From Larkinella rosea (GTDB taxonomy: Bacteria > Bacteroidota > Bacteroidia > Cytophagales > Spirosomataceae): a stretch of DNA of 64,000 bases. The translations under genes were made by a program, and so were the position numbers. Positions within the stretch are counted from its first letter, which is position 1; every line of letters starts with the position of its first letter. The stretch lies in contig NZ_RQJO01000008.1 in the NCBI RefSeq assembly GCF_003858635.1, positions 558,001 through 622,000 of the forward strand. The letters run 5' to 3'. The notes under the pieces were generated by a model. It worked only from the letters and a program-made list of their open reading frames with translations, did not search any database and was not told the origin of the DNA. Below are positions 25,517-34,327 of this stretch, in pieces.

Positions 25517-26494
25517 TCAGGCGACTTTCGGATGAAAGTTGCCGTTGAGCTGGGCGTCGACCATTAGCCGGGCTACGTCCTCCATTTTGTGTTTAGCCTT
25601 CCAGCCAAATTGCCAGAAGGCCTTGGCCGGGTTGGCGTTCCCTTCGGCCAGATCAGTCGGTCTGAAAAAAGAAGCGTCGATCTGAACGTGGTCCTCCCAG
25701 TTGAGATTGACCCGTTCGAATACGATCCGGATGAAATCTTTCAGTTTGCGGGTATGTCCCGTTGCAATCACGTAATCGTCGGGCTGCGGTTGCTGGAGCA
25801 TGAGCCACATGGCCTCCACGTAGTCGGGCGCCCAGCCCCAGTCGCGGGCGATGTCGATATTGCCGAGCGTTAGTTTTTCGGTACTGCCCTGCGCAATGCG
25901 GCAGGCGGCTGCCACGATTTTCCGGGTAACAAACCGCTCGGGCCGCAGGGGTGATTCGTGGTTGAACAAAATACCGGTGCTGGCAAAAAGCTGGTAGGCT
26001 TCGCGGTAATTGGCCACCTGCCAGAAAGCCGCGGCCTTGGCGACGCCGTACGGGCTGCGCGGCCGGAATGGGGTGGATTCGTCGGCAGCCAGTTGCCCGG
26101 TATCGCCAAACGACTCGCTCGAACCGGCGTTGTATAACTTGATCGGCAATTCGCTAAACCGGATGGCTTCCAGCAGGTTCAGGGTTCCGACACTGATGCT
26201 TTCCAGCGTTTCGACGGGTTGTTCGAACGACAAACCCACCGAACTCTGCCCGGCCAGGTTATAAACCTCGTCGGGCCGAATTTTCAATAAGGTCTGTAAA
26301 ACACTACGGAAGTCGTTGATATTCACCGAAACCACCGATACCTGCGACCGGATATCCAGCCGGGTCAGATTCTGGAACGACGACATCTGCGCATCGCGCG
26401 AACCGCCGTAAACTTCATATCCTTTGGTAAGCAGCAAGTGCGCCAGATAGGCCCCATCTTGTCCCGAAACACCACAAATCAATGCTTTCTTCAT
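25517..26494 (-). CDS. gmd: GDP-mannose 4,6-dehydratase
   Basis: 325 residues, extended SDR fold. Nucleotide site GVSGQDGAYLAHLL (8-21); catalytic residues S125-S126-E127 (GSSESFG) with Y149 and K153 (SPYGVAKAAA); DIARDWGWAPDYVEAMWLML is the typical GMD block. It makes GDP-4-keto-6-deoxymannose, precursor of fucose, rhamnose or perosamine. No GDP-fucose synthase gene is in the window, so the final sugar cannot be fixed. It is a little shorter than E. coli Gmd (373). Confidence 0.9.
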   Translation of the reverse strand: MKKALICGVSGQDGAYLAHLLLTKGYEVYGGSRDAQMSSFQNLTRLDIRSQVSVVSVNINDFRSVLQTLLKIRPDEVYNLAGQSSVGLSFEQPVETLESISVGTLNLLEAIRFSELPIKLYNAGSSESFGDTGQLAADESTPFRPRSPYGVAKAAAFWQVANYREAYQLFASTGILFNHESPLRPERFVTRKIVAAACRIAQGSTEKLTLGNIDIARDWGWAPDYVEAMWLMLQQPQPDDYVIATGHTRKLKDFIRIVFERVNLNWEDHVQIDASFFRPTDLAEGNANPAKAFWQFGWKAKHKMEDVARLMVDAQLNGNFHPKVA

Positions 26495-26512
26495 ACAAGT
26501 TCATCGGTTTAT

Positions 26513-26623
26513 GGTTTACGGTATTCGGTTTACGGTATTCGGTTTACGGTTTACGGTCGCTGACGCATTCATGAACGCGCTGGCAACTAAATACCGAATA
26601 CCGTAAACCGAATACCGTAAACC
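26513..26623. repeat. Large inverted repeat between wzz-like and gmd genes (words TTTACGG, TATTCGG)
   Basis: Arms 26513-26543 and 26593-26623 are perfect reverse complements over 31 bp; loop 49 bases. Within each arm, GGTTTACGG and GGTATTCGG alternate as tandem words, and further copies (26544-26556 and 26624-26630) extend it. It ends 5 bases before the stop codon of the wzz-like gene. The word set recurs in altered form at 56475-56539. Confidence 0.95.
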
Positions 26624-26634
26624 GTAAACCGCTT

Positions 26635-27744
26635 TTACGCCTGACGCCGGAATCTGCTCCAGACCGTTGTTAGTAGCGTCCAGCCCAAACCAGCCACCAC
26701 GCCAGCCGCCAGGGCAGCAAAAATAAACAGGGTACGCCGGGGGCCGTTCGGCCGGAGTGGTATTCTCGGCGGTTCCAGCATCTTAAAAACCGGTGTTTCC
26801 TCCTGGACCCGGATTTTGGCCTGCTCCAGTTGCCGGGATAAGTCATTGTAAACGTTTTGGGCCAACAGAAATTCGGCCTGAAGCCGCTGTTCGCTGATGC
26901 GGGCCAGGCCGCTGTATAAACTCCGGTTGCGGTCGCGGTAACTTTCCAGTTCCAGCTCAGCCGCCTGATACCGACGCCGGGATTGTTCGACCTGCTGAAT
27001 CAAAAACCGCTCCTGATTCCGGACTTTCTGCGTCCGGTAGCTGGTGATGTAATTTGTCAGGTATTCGAGCGACAAGCGGGCGACCGTAGCGGCCACGACG
27101 GGATCGGGCATGCGGGCTTCGATGGTTACAATACCAGTTCGCCGTTCGTAGGTGGTTGTAATCCGGTTCGTTAAAGTAGCCGCCAGCCCTTCCTGTTCGG
27201 GCGAAATCTGTAAGGCTTTGCTGTAATTTTTGGGATCCGAGAGGTTGTCGGGCGCGGGTTGGGGGTTAACGGGCGCGTTGTCGGTATTGCCAGTCAGTCG
27301 TTGAAAAGCCGTTTCCTGCCTCTGTCGTTGCAGATACGCCTGCAGCGGGAGTACGGTTTTATAGTTTTTGGAATAAACCGGCTGCTTCAGCATATGTAAG
27401 GCAAACGGAATACTCTGCAACACATCGGGGTATAAATCGGGCCGAATGACGTCACTGGCCGCGTTGTCGATGCTGAGGCCCGCCAGACCCGCCAGCGATC
27501 CCAGATTGCCCATGCCGGGAGCACTGCCCGCCGAGGCTTCCGGCATGACGGTCACTTCCGCCTTGTAGTCGTCCGGTTTCGAAAAGGCGTAGTAAACACC
27601 AATCAGGGTGCCCAGTACGGCAAAAACCAGCACGGCCCGCAGGCTGCGCTGGATAAATTTCAGGATGTCGCCCGGTCGGATCTGGATCAGATCATCGTCG
27701 TCCATTTCGGAACCGATTGAGGGATTTTTCGTTGGTAGTGACAT
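26635..27744 (-). CDS. Wzz-type polysaccharide chain-length / co-polymerase protein
   Basis: 369 residues. A first membrane helix near 37-55, a large periplasmic part with a coiled-coil-like region (about 235-310), and a second helix near 342-362. KPDDYKAEVTVMPEASAG after helix 1 is the Wzz signature, and a P-rich segment precedes helix 2. It controls chain length with the polymerase. No tyrosine-kinase (Wzc) domain follows helix 2, and no separate kinase gene is seen. Confidence 0.87.
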   Translation of the reverse strand: MSLPTKNPSIGSEMDDDDLIQIRPGDILKFIQRSLRAVLVFAVLGTLIGVYYAFSKPDDYKAEVTVMPEASAGSAPGMGNLGSLAGLAGLSIDNAASDVIRPDLYPDVLQSIPFALHMLKQPVYSKNYKTVLPLQAYLQRQRQETAFQRLTGNTDNAPVNPQPAPDNLSDPKNYSKALQISPEQEGLAATLTNRITTTYERRTGIVTIEARMPDPVVAATVARLSLEYLTNYITSYRTQKVRNQERFLIQQVEQSRRRYQAAELELESYRDRNRSLYSGLARISEQRLQAEFLLAQNVYNDLSRQLEQAKIRVQEETPVFKMLEPPRIPLRPNGPRRTLFIFAALAAGVVAGLGWTLLTTVWSRFRRQA

Positions 27745-27775
27745 GAAGCGACGTACTAAACGTTGCGCTGATGGT

Positions 27776-30196
27776 TTAAAATAACCGAACCAGATTGATA
27801 ATAACGGTCGTTAGGGTCACGGTCATTGTGCCAATGACCGAAATAAGGCCAATTCGTTCGCCCGGGCTGAGTCGTCGGTCGTCGGTCAACGGACCAAATG
27901 GTACGATCACTTTTGAGCCGGGTTCGATTTTTGGATAATGTCTGAAAAACAAAAACCGCTTCGTTCGGTCTTTTAATCCGTTGGCATATACCACGTACGA
28001 CCGTTTTTGCCGGGCATTGTCGGTATATCCACCGGCCTGCGTCACGTAATCTCTGAAATGGAACCCGGAGGTGAAACTGACGGTGGACGGATTCAGGACC
28101 GCGCCCTGAATGCTAACGGTTTCGGGTAATTTCGGAATGTAAAGAGAATCACCGACTTCGAGCAGCAAATTGCCCGACATCCTCGGATTGTCCAGGATGG
28201 CGCCCAGGTCGGTGGCAATCACGGTTCCGCGCCGGGAAAACCGGGCACCCGGCAGAAAAGCACCGGTTTTTAAACCGCCTACCCGTTTGAGTATGTCCGA
28301 AATGCGTTCGCCCCGCGACTCAATGGCGTAATTGCCGGGGTGCTGCACTTCGCCATAAACCGACACATTCTGCTGAAGCTCGTACCGGGGCGACGTTCGG
28401 ACGTAAACCACATCGAACGGCTTTAGCAAAAACCGGGCGTCGGCTGGCAGCAAATGCAATTCGCGATCGATCGAAAACTGAAAAATCTGTACGGTTTCGC
28501 TGCCGGTCATTTTGGTGGTATCTTCCCGAATCCGCCGGGCCACTTCGATGCGCGTCGGCGTAGCTCCTTCCTGAAAGCCGCCCGACAATGCAATCAAGTC
28601 GGTGACAGTCAGGTTGGTGACGTACGGGATGGTGTCGGGCCGGTTCACCGCGCCTTCGATGCTAACGTAATACGGTTCGCGCAGATCGCGGACGGAATAA
28701 ATATGCACACTGTCCTGCCGAAGCAGCGGAATGTCTTCCGTTTCGTTCCGCATCAGCCGACCGACATCGAACGGAATTGCTTCCAGATCCGTGTTGTCGC
28801 GCTCCCGGTAGAGCGTTGCCCGGTTCAGAAAGGCATCTTTCCGGAGCCCTTCGGCCCGGTTGATGAGCGAGCGAACGGAGGTAATTTCATCGCCCAGTGC
28901 GTAGTCGCCGGGGCGCATCACGGCACCCGTCACCTGCACCCGGTTTTCGTAGCGGTTTAGGATTTCGCCAATCGTGTATTTATCGCCGGACTGCGGAACA
29001 AAAGTCGCCAGCTGCTCCTGGGCGATGGTCGAAATCCGTAATTCGCGGGGCGTATTCCGGCGCAATGTGAGCGAAAATGTATAAGCCCGGTCGGTAAAAC
29101 CACCCGCAAAACTCAGGACATTTTTGAGGGTTTCACCGGTTTTGACTTCGTAGATCGCCGGGCGTTTGACCTGCCCAACGATTTCGACGCGAACGCCGTA
29201 ATCGTTGACCCGAATCACGTCCTGGTCCAGCAGCCGGATGTCGTCTTTCTTATCCGCCCGCAACAAATAATCGTATAAATCAATGGTTCGGATGATGCGG
29301 TTATTACGAATTACCTGAATATCACGGAACGAACCGGTTTCGGGATTGGGACCACCCGCCAGATACAACGCGTTAAAAGCCGTTGATAAGGAGGAAAGTG
29401 TATAGGTTCCGGGCATGACCACTTCGCCCACCATCGTGACGCGAATGCTGCGAATATTGCCCAGCGTTACCGACGCGTAGGTGCCGCTGTTGGGGCGGTT
29501 TAGTCCCTGATACGCCTGCCGCAACCGCCCGACGATCCGTTGTTCGGCCTGCTCGATGGTGATTCCGCTGACGAAAATAGGAGCCAGGTTCAGCATCCGA
29601 ACCGAGCCTTCGGGACTGACCCGCAACCGGAAACTCTCGGTCGAATTGCCGTAGATTTCCACCATCAGTTCGTCGTCCGGCCCGACGACGTAGTTGCGGG
29701 GTGTGGCAATCCGGAGGTTGGGTTCGAACGTCAGTGAGGTGCCTTTAAACAACGAAGCACCAAAGATATTGGGCCGCCGGACGGTATCGCGTCGCAGCAG
29801 GTTCAGGCTGTCGTAGGACGAAAGAGGCCGTTGGGAAAGAGTTCCCTGTTGGGAGCGACTGCTGAGCGTATCGGTCGAAAGCTGCCCGGTGCGGTTCGAT
29901 TGCTGCTTGATTTTTGCCATGCGCTGCCGCATTTTGGCAATGTCGGTCAGCGTATAGCCCTGCGACATGGCAGCTTGTTCAATCTGCATTTCGGTCAAGC
30001 CGCTTCCCTGCGCACGTTGGTAAAATTCAATGATCTGCTCATCGTTCAACTGATCGGCCCGCGAAGGTTGCTGGCAAAAACCGGTCGTTATGGCGATTGC
30101 TACCAACAAAAAAGACAGCGCAAACCGCTGCCGGAACAGCAAAAACGAAGAGTTGCGATAGGAGGACAAATGAGATTGTATGCTGCTACGGTTCAT
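27776..30196 (-). CDS. Polysaccharide export outer-membrane protein (Wza-like, multi-SLBB)
   Basis: 806 residues; N-terminal signal about 25-42 (LSFLLVAIAITTGFCQQ). A poly_export domain near 165-255 (VVGPDDELMVEIYGNS) is followed by several SLBB-type beta-grasp repeats (VTMVGEVVMPGTYTL, VEIVGQVKRPAIYEV, VQVTGAVMRPGDYAL, VSIEGAVNRPDTIPY, VSVYGEVQHPGNYAI, VSIQGAVLNPSTVSF). A hydrophobic helix ends it. It should form the export channel of the outer membrane. E. coli Wza has about 380 residues; long forms are usual in Bacteroidota. First gene of the cluster. Confidence 0.92.
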   Translation of the reverse strand: MNRSSIQSHLSSYRNSSFLLFRQRFALSFLLVAIAITTGFCQQPSRADQLNDEQIIEFYQRAQGSGLTEMQIEQAAMSQGYTLTDIAKMRQRMAKIKQQSNRTGQLSTDTLSSRSQQGTLSQRPLSSYDSLNLLRRDTVRRPNIFGASLFKGTSLTFEPNLRIATPRNYVVGPDDELMVEIYGNSTESFRLRVSPEGSVRMLNLAPIFVSGITIEQAEQRIVGRLRQAYQGLNRPNSGTYASVTLGNIRSIRVTMVGEVVMPGTYTLSSLSTAFNALYLAGGPNPETGSFRDIQVIRNNRIIRTIDLYDYLLRADKKDDIRLLDQDVIRVNDYGVRVEIVGQVKRPAIYEVKTGETLKNVLSFAGGFTDRAYTFSLTLRRNTPRELRISTIAQEQLATFVPQSGDKYTIGEILNRYENRVQVTGAVMRPGDYALGDEITSVRSLINRAEGLRKDAFLNRATLYRERDNTDLEAIPFDVGRLMRNETEDIPLLRQDSVHIYSVRDLREPYYVSIEGAVNRPDTIPYVTNLTVTDLIALSGGFQEGATPTRIEVARRIREDTTKMTGSETVQIFQFSIDRELHLLPADARFLLKPFDVVYVRTSPRYELQQNVSVYGEVQHPGNYAIESRGERISDILKRVGGLKTGAFLPGARFSRRGTVIATDLGAILDNPRMSGNLLLEVGDSLYIPKLPETVSIQGAVLNPSTVSFTSGFHFRDYVTQAGGYTDNARQKRSYVVYANGLKDRTKRFLFFRHYPKIEPGSKVIVPFGPLTDDRRLSPGERIGLISVIGTMTVTLTTVIINLVRLF

Positions 30197-30218
30197 GCCG
30201 TGAAAATAAGCTGACCCA

Positions 30219-30226
30219 CAAAGTTA
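30219..30226 (-). promoter_or_regulatory. -7 promoter box of the capsule export operon
   Basis: On the minus strand TAACTTTG matches TAnnTTTG exactly, 22 bases before the Wza-like start codon. No clear TTTG was found at the right distance for a -33 box, so this is a partial match. Confidence 0.5.
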
Positions 30227-30350
30227 CGAATTGATTGATTTTCTGCCGCTTTTTATAGTCAATGGTCCAAAAGTGGCTTTTTATTTGAAAATACCGCTAT
30301 TTAGCCGGATTGTTTTCAGGATTTAATTTTAAAAATAGAACTTAACCAAG

Positions 30351-30860
30351 ATGGCATTGATAAAACCGGTTCACGGCATCCATCCTCAAACTGGCGACGA
30401 GTGCTGGTTTGCCGATAATGCGACGATCGTAGGGGAAGTGGTCATGGGCCGAAATTGCACGGTCTGGTTCAACGCCGTGGTGCGGGGGGATGTCAATTCG
30501 ATCACAATGGGCGATTATTGCAACGTTCAGGATGGCGCTGTAATTCATTGTACGTATCAGAAATTCAAAACCACCATCGGCAATTATGTGTCGATTGCCC
30601 ACAATGCGATTGTCCACGGCTGTACGATTGAAGATAAAGTACTGATTGGAATGGGCGCGATTGTGATGGACGGCGCCGTCATCGGAACCGGTTCGATCAT
30701 TGCTGCCGGAGCCATCGTGACGCAAAATACCGTGGTGCCACCGGGCTCGATTTACGCCGGAAATCCCGCCCGGTTTTTGAAAGCCGTTACCCCCGAATTA
30801 GGCGAAGTTTTTATGCGAACGGCGAACAACTATGTGATGTACGCGGGCTGGTATCAGTGA
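30351..30860 (+). CDS. Gamma-carbonic anhydrase family protein
   Basis: 169 residues forming a left-handed parallel beta-helix of hexapeptide repeats. The three zinc-ligand histidines are H66 (VIHC), H84 and H89 (IAHNAIVHGC), with GDVNSI around residue 47 typical of the family. Members are carbonic anhydrases or acyl/isoleucine-patch-like enzymes; many bacterial ones are of unproven activity. Single gene, divergent from the capsule operon, with a 154-base intergenic spacer. Confidence 0.9.
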   Translation: MALIKPVHGIHPQTGDECWFADNATIVGEVVMGRNCTVWFNAVVRGDVNSITMGDYCNVQDGAVIHCTYQKFKTTIGNYVSIAHNAIVHGCTIEDKVLIGMGAIVMDGAVIGTGSIIAAGAIVTQNTVVPPGSIYAGNPARFLKAVTPELGEVFMRTANNYVMYAGWYQ

Positions 30861-30883
30861 TTGCTAAAAGTCATGCCCAAATT

Positions 30884-30915
30884 TTTGCATCGAATGAACA
30901 GACTGAGTATATTTG
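30884..30915 (+). promoter_or_regulatory. Promoter of the Fur-family gene
   Basis: TTTG at 30884-30887, a 20-base spacer, and TATATTTG at 30908-30915, which fits the Bacteroidota consensus. Predicted transcription start near 30919, leaving a leader of about 100 bases. A dyad-like site AATTAGTCTAAATT (30921-30934) lies just downstream and could be an autoregulatory box. Confidence 0.75.
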
Positions 30916-31019
30916 TTTGAAATTAGTCTAAATTAAATACTTAAGATTCGTTTCATGTACTTAGTCAGCAGTCGTTTCCCCAGTGTCTGCTCTGTGATTT
31001 CAAAAGCAGTCACGCCACT

Positions 31020-31526
31020 ATGCTTATGCTGAATTCAACGTCATTAATCGCGGAAGCCCGAACAAAACTCGAAGGATATTTACTAAAGAAAGGACTGCGC
31101 CGGTCGTCGGAGCGGTTTGCCATTCTGGAAGAAGTCTATTCCCGCGATGATCATTTCGACGCGGAGGAGCTGTATCAGGCCATGCATCAGCGGTCGTTTG
31201 CCGTTAGCCGGGCCACGGTTTACAATACGCTTGAAGTCCTGGTCGATTGCCACCTGGTTCGAAAAAACCAGTTTGGGGATGAGGACAATACGAAAAGCCG
31301 GTTTGAAAAATCGCTCGGACGGCAGCAGCACGCCCACCTGATTTGTGTCAATTGTCACCGGGTCATGGAATTTTGCGATCCCCGTTTGCAGCTGATCAAA
31401 ACCACCGTAGGAAATACGCTACAATTCCACGTTGAATCGCATTCACTGGTTTTCTACGGCGAATGCAGCGACGAAGCGTGCGTGGCCCGCACCAAAGCCG
31501 CTGCGGAAAATGCAGCAATGCAGTAA
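31020..31526 (+). CDS. Fur family metal-dependent regulator
   Basis: 168 residues; a second ATG at 31026 is possible. Winged-helix DNA-binding domain about 15-90 (LRRSSERFAILEEVY and SRATVYNTLEVLVD), then a dimerisation domain with C109-x2-C112 (CVNCHRV) and C149-x4-C154 (ECSDEAC), the structural zinc site. It may sense iron, zinc or peroxide; residues do not settle which. Closely convergent with the dedA gene. Confidence 0.9.
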   Translation: MLMLNSTSLIAEARTKLEGYLLKKGLRRSSERFAILEEVYSRDDHFDAEELYQAMHQRSFAVSRATVYNTLEVLVDCHLVRKNQFGDEDNTKSRFEKSLGRQQHAHLICVNCHRVMEFCDPRLQLIKTTVGNTLQFHVESHSLVFYGECSDEACVARTKAAAENAAMQ

Positions 31527-31531
31527 CAAAA

Positions 31532-31550
31532 CCGGTTATTCGCTAACCGG
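31532..31550. terminator. Bidirectional hairpin between the fur-type and dedA genes
   Basis: CCGGTTA at 31532-31538 and TAACCGG at 31544-31550, perfect 7-bp stem with a TTCGC loop. On the plus strand a pyrimidine-rich, moderately T-rich tract follows. The dedA stop codon lies within the hairpin (31536-31538), so coding ends and terminator overlap. Confidence 0.6.
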
Positions 31551-32189
31551 CTCTTTCTCCTTTTTCATGTCTTTCCGGGCGTTGATATACCCCCGGATGA
31601 CCGTGAACGTCGTGATGCCCAGGAAGAAGATGATGATGTATTGCACGTAATCGACAATACCGGGGAATTTTTCTCCAAAATAGTATCCGCCCCCAACCAG
31701 CGACAACACCCAAACCGCTCCGCCAATTACATTATAGAGCATAAAATACCGCATATCCATCCGAATCAACCCGGACAGGATGGGAGCGAAGGTGCGCACA
31801 ACCGGTAGAAACCGGGCCACGATCAGCGTCCGGCTACCGTATTTCAGAAAGTATTCGCGGGTCGTTTCAATGTATTTTTTCTTGAAAAACAGCGAATCCG
31901 GGCGGTTTTGTAGCCGATCCCCGAAATACAGCCCCGTCAGGTAGCCCGTCAACGAACCCAGTACGGCGGCTCCGAAAATGCAGACGAGCAACAACCACAG
32001 GGGAACCGCCAGAATTTTGGTTCCGGCAAAAACGCCCGACAGAAACAGCAGGTAATCACCCGGCAGAAAAAAGCCGAAGAACAAGCCGTTTTCGATAAAA
32101 ATAATCAGCGTGATCAATACCAGCCCGCCCGTCCGAATGATTTCCTCGGAATTGAGTAAGTATTGGAAAAATTCGGAAATAGTGTTCAT
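31536..32189 (-). CDS. DedA family membrane protein
   Basis: 217 residues, four to five hydrophobic segments. ENGLFFGFFLPGDYLLFLSG, then the conserved ARFLPVVRTFAPILSG block (the G-x3-V/I-P-x2-R-like motif) and NVIGGAVWVLSLVGGGYYFG. DedA proteins are thought to act as lipid scramblases/undecaprenyl-phosphate transporters and in membrane homeostasis. Ends 9 bases from the fur-type gene, in opposite direction. Confidence 0.92.
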   Translation of the reverse strand: MNTISEFFQYLLNSEEIIRTGGLVLITLIIFIENGLFFGFFLPGDYLLFLSGVFAGTKILAVPLWLLLVCIFGAAVLGSLTGYLTGLYFGDRLQNRPDSLFFKKKYIETTREYFLKYGSRTLIVARFLPVVRTFAPILSGLIRMDMRYFMLYNVIGGAVWVLSLVGGGYYFGEKFPGIVDYVQYIIIFFLGITTFTVIRGYINARKDMKKEKEPVSE

Positions 32190-32196
32190 TAGTAAA

Positions 32197-32247
32197 GATG
32201 GTTGGATGGTTCAATGGCTGAGTGGTTGTTTTAACCATCAATCCATC
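32197..32247. repeat. Inverted repeat between dedA and the ABC-F gene (word GATGGTTGGATGG)
   Basis: Arms 32197-32211 and 32233-32247 pair at 13 of 15 positions, loop 21 bases. Words such as GATGGTT and ATCAATCC recur. It lies between two minus-strand genes. It is weaker than the other repeats of the window but similar in build. Confidence 0.65.
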
Positions 32248-32261
32248 CCGCCACCCTCTAA

Positions 32262-34145
32262 TTAAATGTATTCCGCCAGTTCCAGCCAGCGGTCGGATTT
32301 TTCGGAAATTTGCTGGTCAATTTGTTCGATTTGCCGGGCCCACGAGGTTAATTCTTCGTGGTTTGCGGAACCGGCATTCAACTGACCCAATAAACCGCTT
32401 TTTCGTTGTTCGAGTTCCTCAATTTCTTTTTCCAGCGTTTCATATTCCCGTTGCTCCTTGAACGACAGTTTTCGCTTGCTTTCGGAGGTTGACGAAACCG
32501 GCTTCGGTTCTGGAACAGAGACCGTTGGAGCGGTTTTGGTTTTTTCGGCCGGTTTCCGTTCGGCGGCCTGGCTGGCTTTCCGTTCGCGGTAATCGGTGTA
32601 GTTACCCGGAAAATCGCTGATCTTGCCACCGCCTTCAAATATGAAGGCATGTTCGACTAAGCGATCCATGAAATAACGGTCGTGGGAGACGAGCAGTATG
32701 CAGCCCGGAAAATTCAGCAAAAATTCTTCCAGCACATTGAGCGTCGTGATGTCCAGGTCGTTCGTGGGTTCGTCAAGAATCAGAAAATTAGGATTTTGCA
32801 CCAGCACCAGCAGCAATTGCAGCCGTCGTTTTTCCCCGCCCGACAGCTTGTGGACGTAATCGTACTGCTTGTTGCGGTCGAACAGAAAATGCTGCAGAAA
32901 TTGCGAAATCGTGACGGTTTCGCCCGTTCCGAGTTTAATGACTTCGGCCACCTCCTGTACCACGTCGATCACCCGCTGATTGTCCGGAATCACCAAATCC
33001 GACTGCGTGTAGTACCCGATTTTGACTGTTCCGCCGGTACTGATAATCCCCGAGTCGGGGCGCAATTCACCGGTAATCATGTTCAGCAGGGTGGTTTTGC
33101 CCATCCCGTTTTTGCCGATGATCCCGATGCGGTCGTTGCGCCGGAACGTATACGTGAAATGATCGAGCAACACGTTTTCACCAAACCGCTTGCTGACGTT
33201 TTCGAGTTCGATGATTTTGCTGCCCAGCCGCGCCGTGCGGATGTTGAGTTCCAGTTGGTCGTTGCCCAGTTTGGTGTGGGCCTTATCTTTCACGTCGTCG
33301 AACGCGTCGACCCGGTATTGGGCTTTGGTGCCGCGGGCCTTGGGTTGTCGGCGCATCCAGTCGAGTTCGCGCCGGAACAGGTTTTTCGCCTTATCGACCT
33401 CGGCGGCCAGAATCGCCTGCCGCTCGGCTTTCTTTTCCAGAAAATAGGCGTAATTGCCTTTGTAACTAAACAGGGTCTGCTGGTCGAGTTCGACAATCTG
33501 GTTACAAACCCGGTCCAGAAAATACCGGTCGTGCGACACCAGCAGCAAGGTCGAGTTGTTGGTCGACAGGAAATTTTCGAGCCATTCGATGGTTTCCAGA
33601 TCGAGGTGGTTGGTCGGTTCATCCATGATCAGCAAATCCGGATTTTCGATCAGGACCTGCGCCATCGCCACCCGTTTGCGTTGCCCGCCCGACAGCGTTG
33701 CCACTTTCTGCGTTACATCGTGAATGCCCAACTGCCCCAGAATCTGCTTCATTTGCGTTTCGTAATCCCAGGCTTGCAGCGTATCCATTTGCTGCATGGC
33801 GCGGTCGAGCACGTCATGATTGTCGGAAAGCAGCGCTTTTTCGTACTGGCGAATGGCGGTCAGAGCCGGATTGTCGCCGGTCAGAACCACTTCAATGACG
33901 GTCAGGTTGTCGTCCAACTGGGGTTGCTGTTCCAGAAATCCGACGGTAATGTCTTTCCGGATGCTGACCAGGCCGTCGTCGGGGGGCATTCCGCTGGCCA
34001 GAATCGATAATAGAGTGGACTTGCCCGTACCATTGGCACCGACGATGGCAACTTTATCACCCCGGCTCATTCCGAACGTCACGTTCCGAAACAACCACTT
34101 GTCGCCGAAGGATTTGGAGAGATTTTCTGCGGATAAATAATTCAT
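32262..34145 (-). CDS. uup: ABC-F family ATPase (Uup-like)
   Basis: 627 residues from ATG 34145; 24 further upstream residues are open but lack family likeness, and the promoter box lies in that region. Two ABC domains: Walker A GANGTGKSTLL and GKNGMGKTTLL, signatures LSGGQRKRVAMAQ and LSGGEKRRLQLLL, Walker B plus MDEPTNHLD and LDEPTNDLD. No membrane segments. The linker and the C-terminal coiled-coil (about 550-620; EQREYETLEKEIEELEQRK) resemble Uup. ABC-F proteins act on ribosomes; Uup also affects DNA metabolism. Confidence 0.93.
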   Translation of the reverse strand: MNYLSAENLSKSFGDKWLFRNVTFGMSRGDKVAIVGANGTGKSTLLSILASGMPPDDGLVSIRKDITVGFLEQQPQLDDNLTVIEVVLTGDNPALTAIRQYEKALLSDNHDVLDRAMQQMDTLQAWDYETQMKQILGQLGIHDVTQKVATLSGGQRKRVAMAQVLIENPDLLIMDEPTNHLDLETIEWLENFLSTNNSTLLLVSHDRYFLDRVCNQIVELDQQTLFSYKGNYAYFLEKKAERQAILAAEVDKAKNLFRRELDWMRRQPKARGTKAQYRVDAFDDVKDKAHTKLGNDQLELNIRTARLGSKIIELENVSKRFGENVLLDHFTYTFRRNDRIGIIGKNGMGKTTLLNMITGELRPDSGIISTGGTVKIGYYTQSDLVIPDNQRVIDVVQEVAEVIKLGTGETVTISQFLQHFLFDRNKQYDYVHKLSGGEKRRLQLLLVLVQNPNFLILDEPTNDLDITTLNVLEEFLLNFPGCILLVSHDRYFMDRLVEHAFIFEGGGKISDFPGNYTDYRERKASQAAERKPAEKTKTAPTVSVPEPKPVSSTSESKRKLSFKEQREYETLEKEIEELEQRKSGLLGQLNAGSANHEELTSWARQIEQIDQQISEKSDRWLELAEYI

Positions 34146-34152
34146 TGTACGG

Positions 34153-34160
34153 CAAAGATA
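34153..34160 (-). promoter_or_regulatory. -7 box of the ABC-F gene
   Basis: TATCTTTG on the minus strand is an exact TAnnTTTG match, with TTCG (one mismatch to TTTG) 20 bases upstream at 34181-34184. Its end lies 7 bases before the ATG, so the leader would be only a few bases. Confidence 0.65.
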
Positions 34161-34327
34161 CACAGACAGAACCGGATCGCCGAAGGCCCCGGACCCGGTT
34201 CGCAACGAAAACATCATCGGGAAGACTGCTACCGTACCAAAGGTGGTAGAATTTTCGGACGAAATATGGTAACTTTCCGGTCGAATTTCCTTTAACTTAT
34301 TTAGAGCTTAATCCATTAACCCCATTC

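Noticed and set aside
32682-34010. Long open frame (442 codons) on the plus strand opposite the ABC-F gene
   Set aside because: It mirrors the well-supported ABC-F gene, and its product is low-complexity with no family likeness. GC-rich codon habits leave the opposite strand open.
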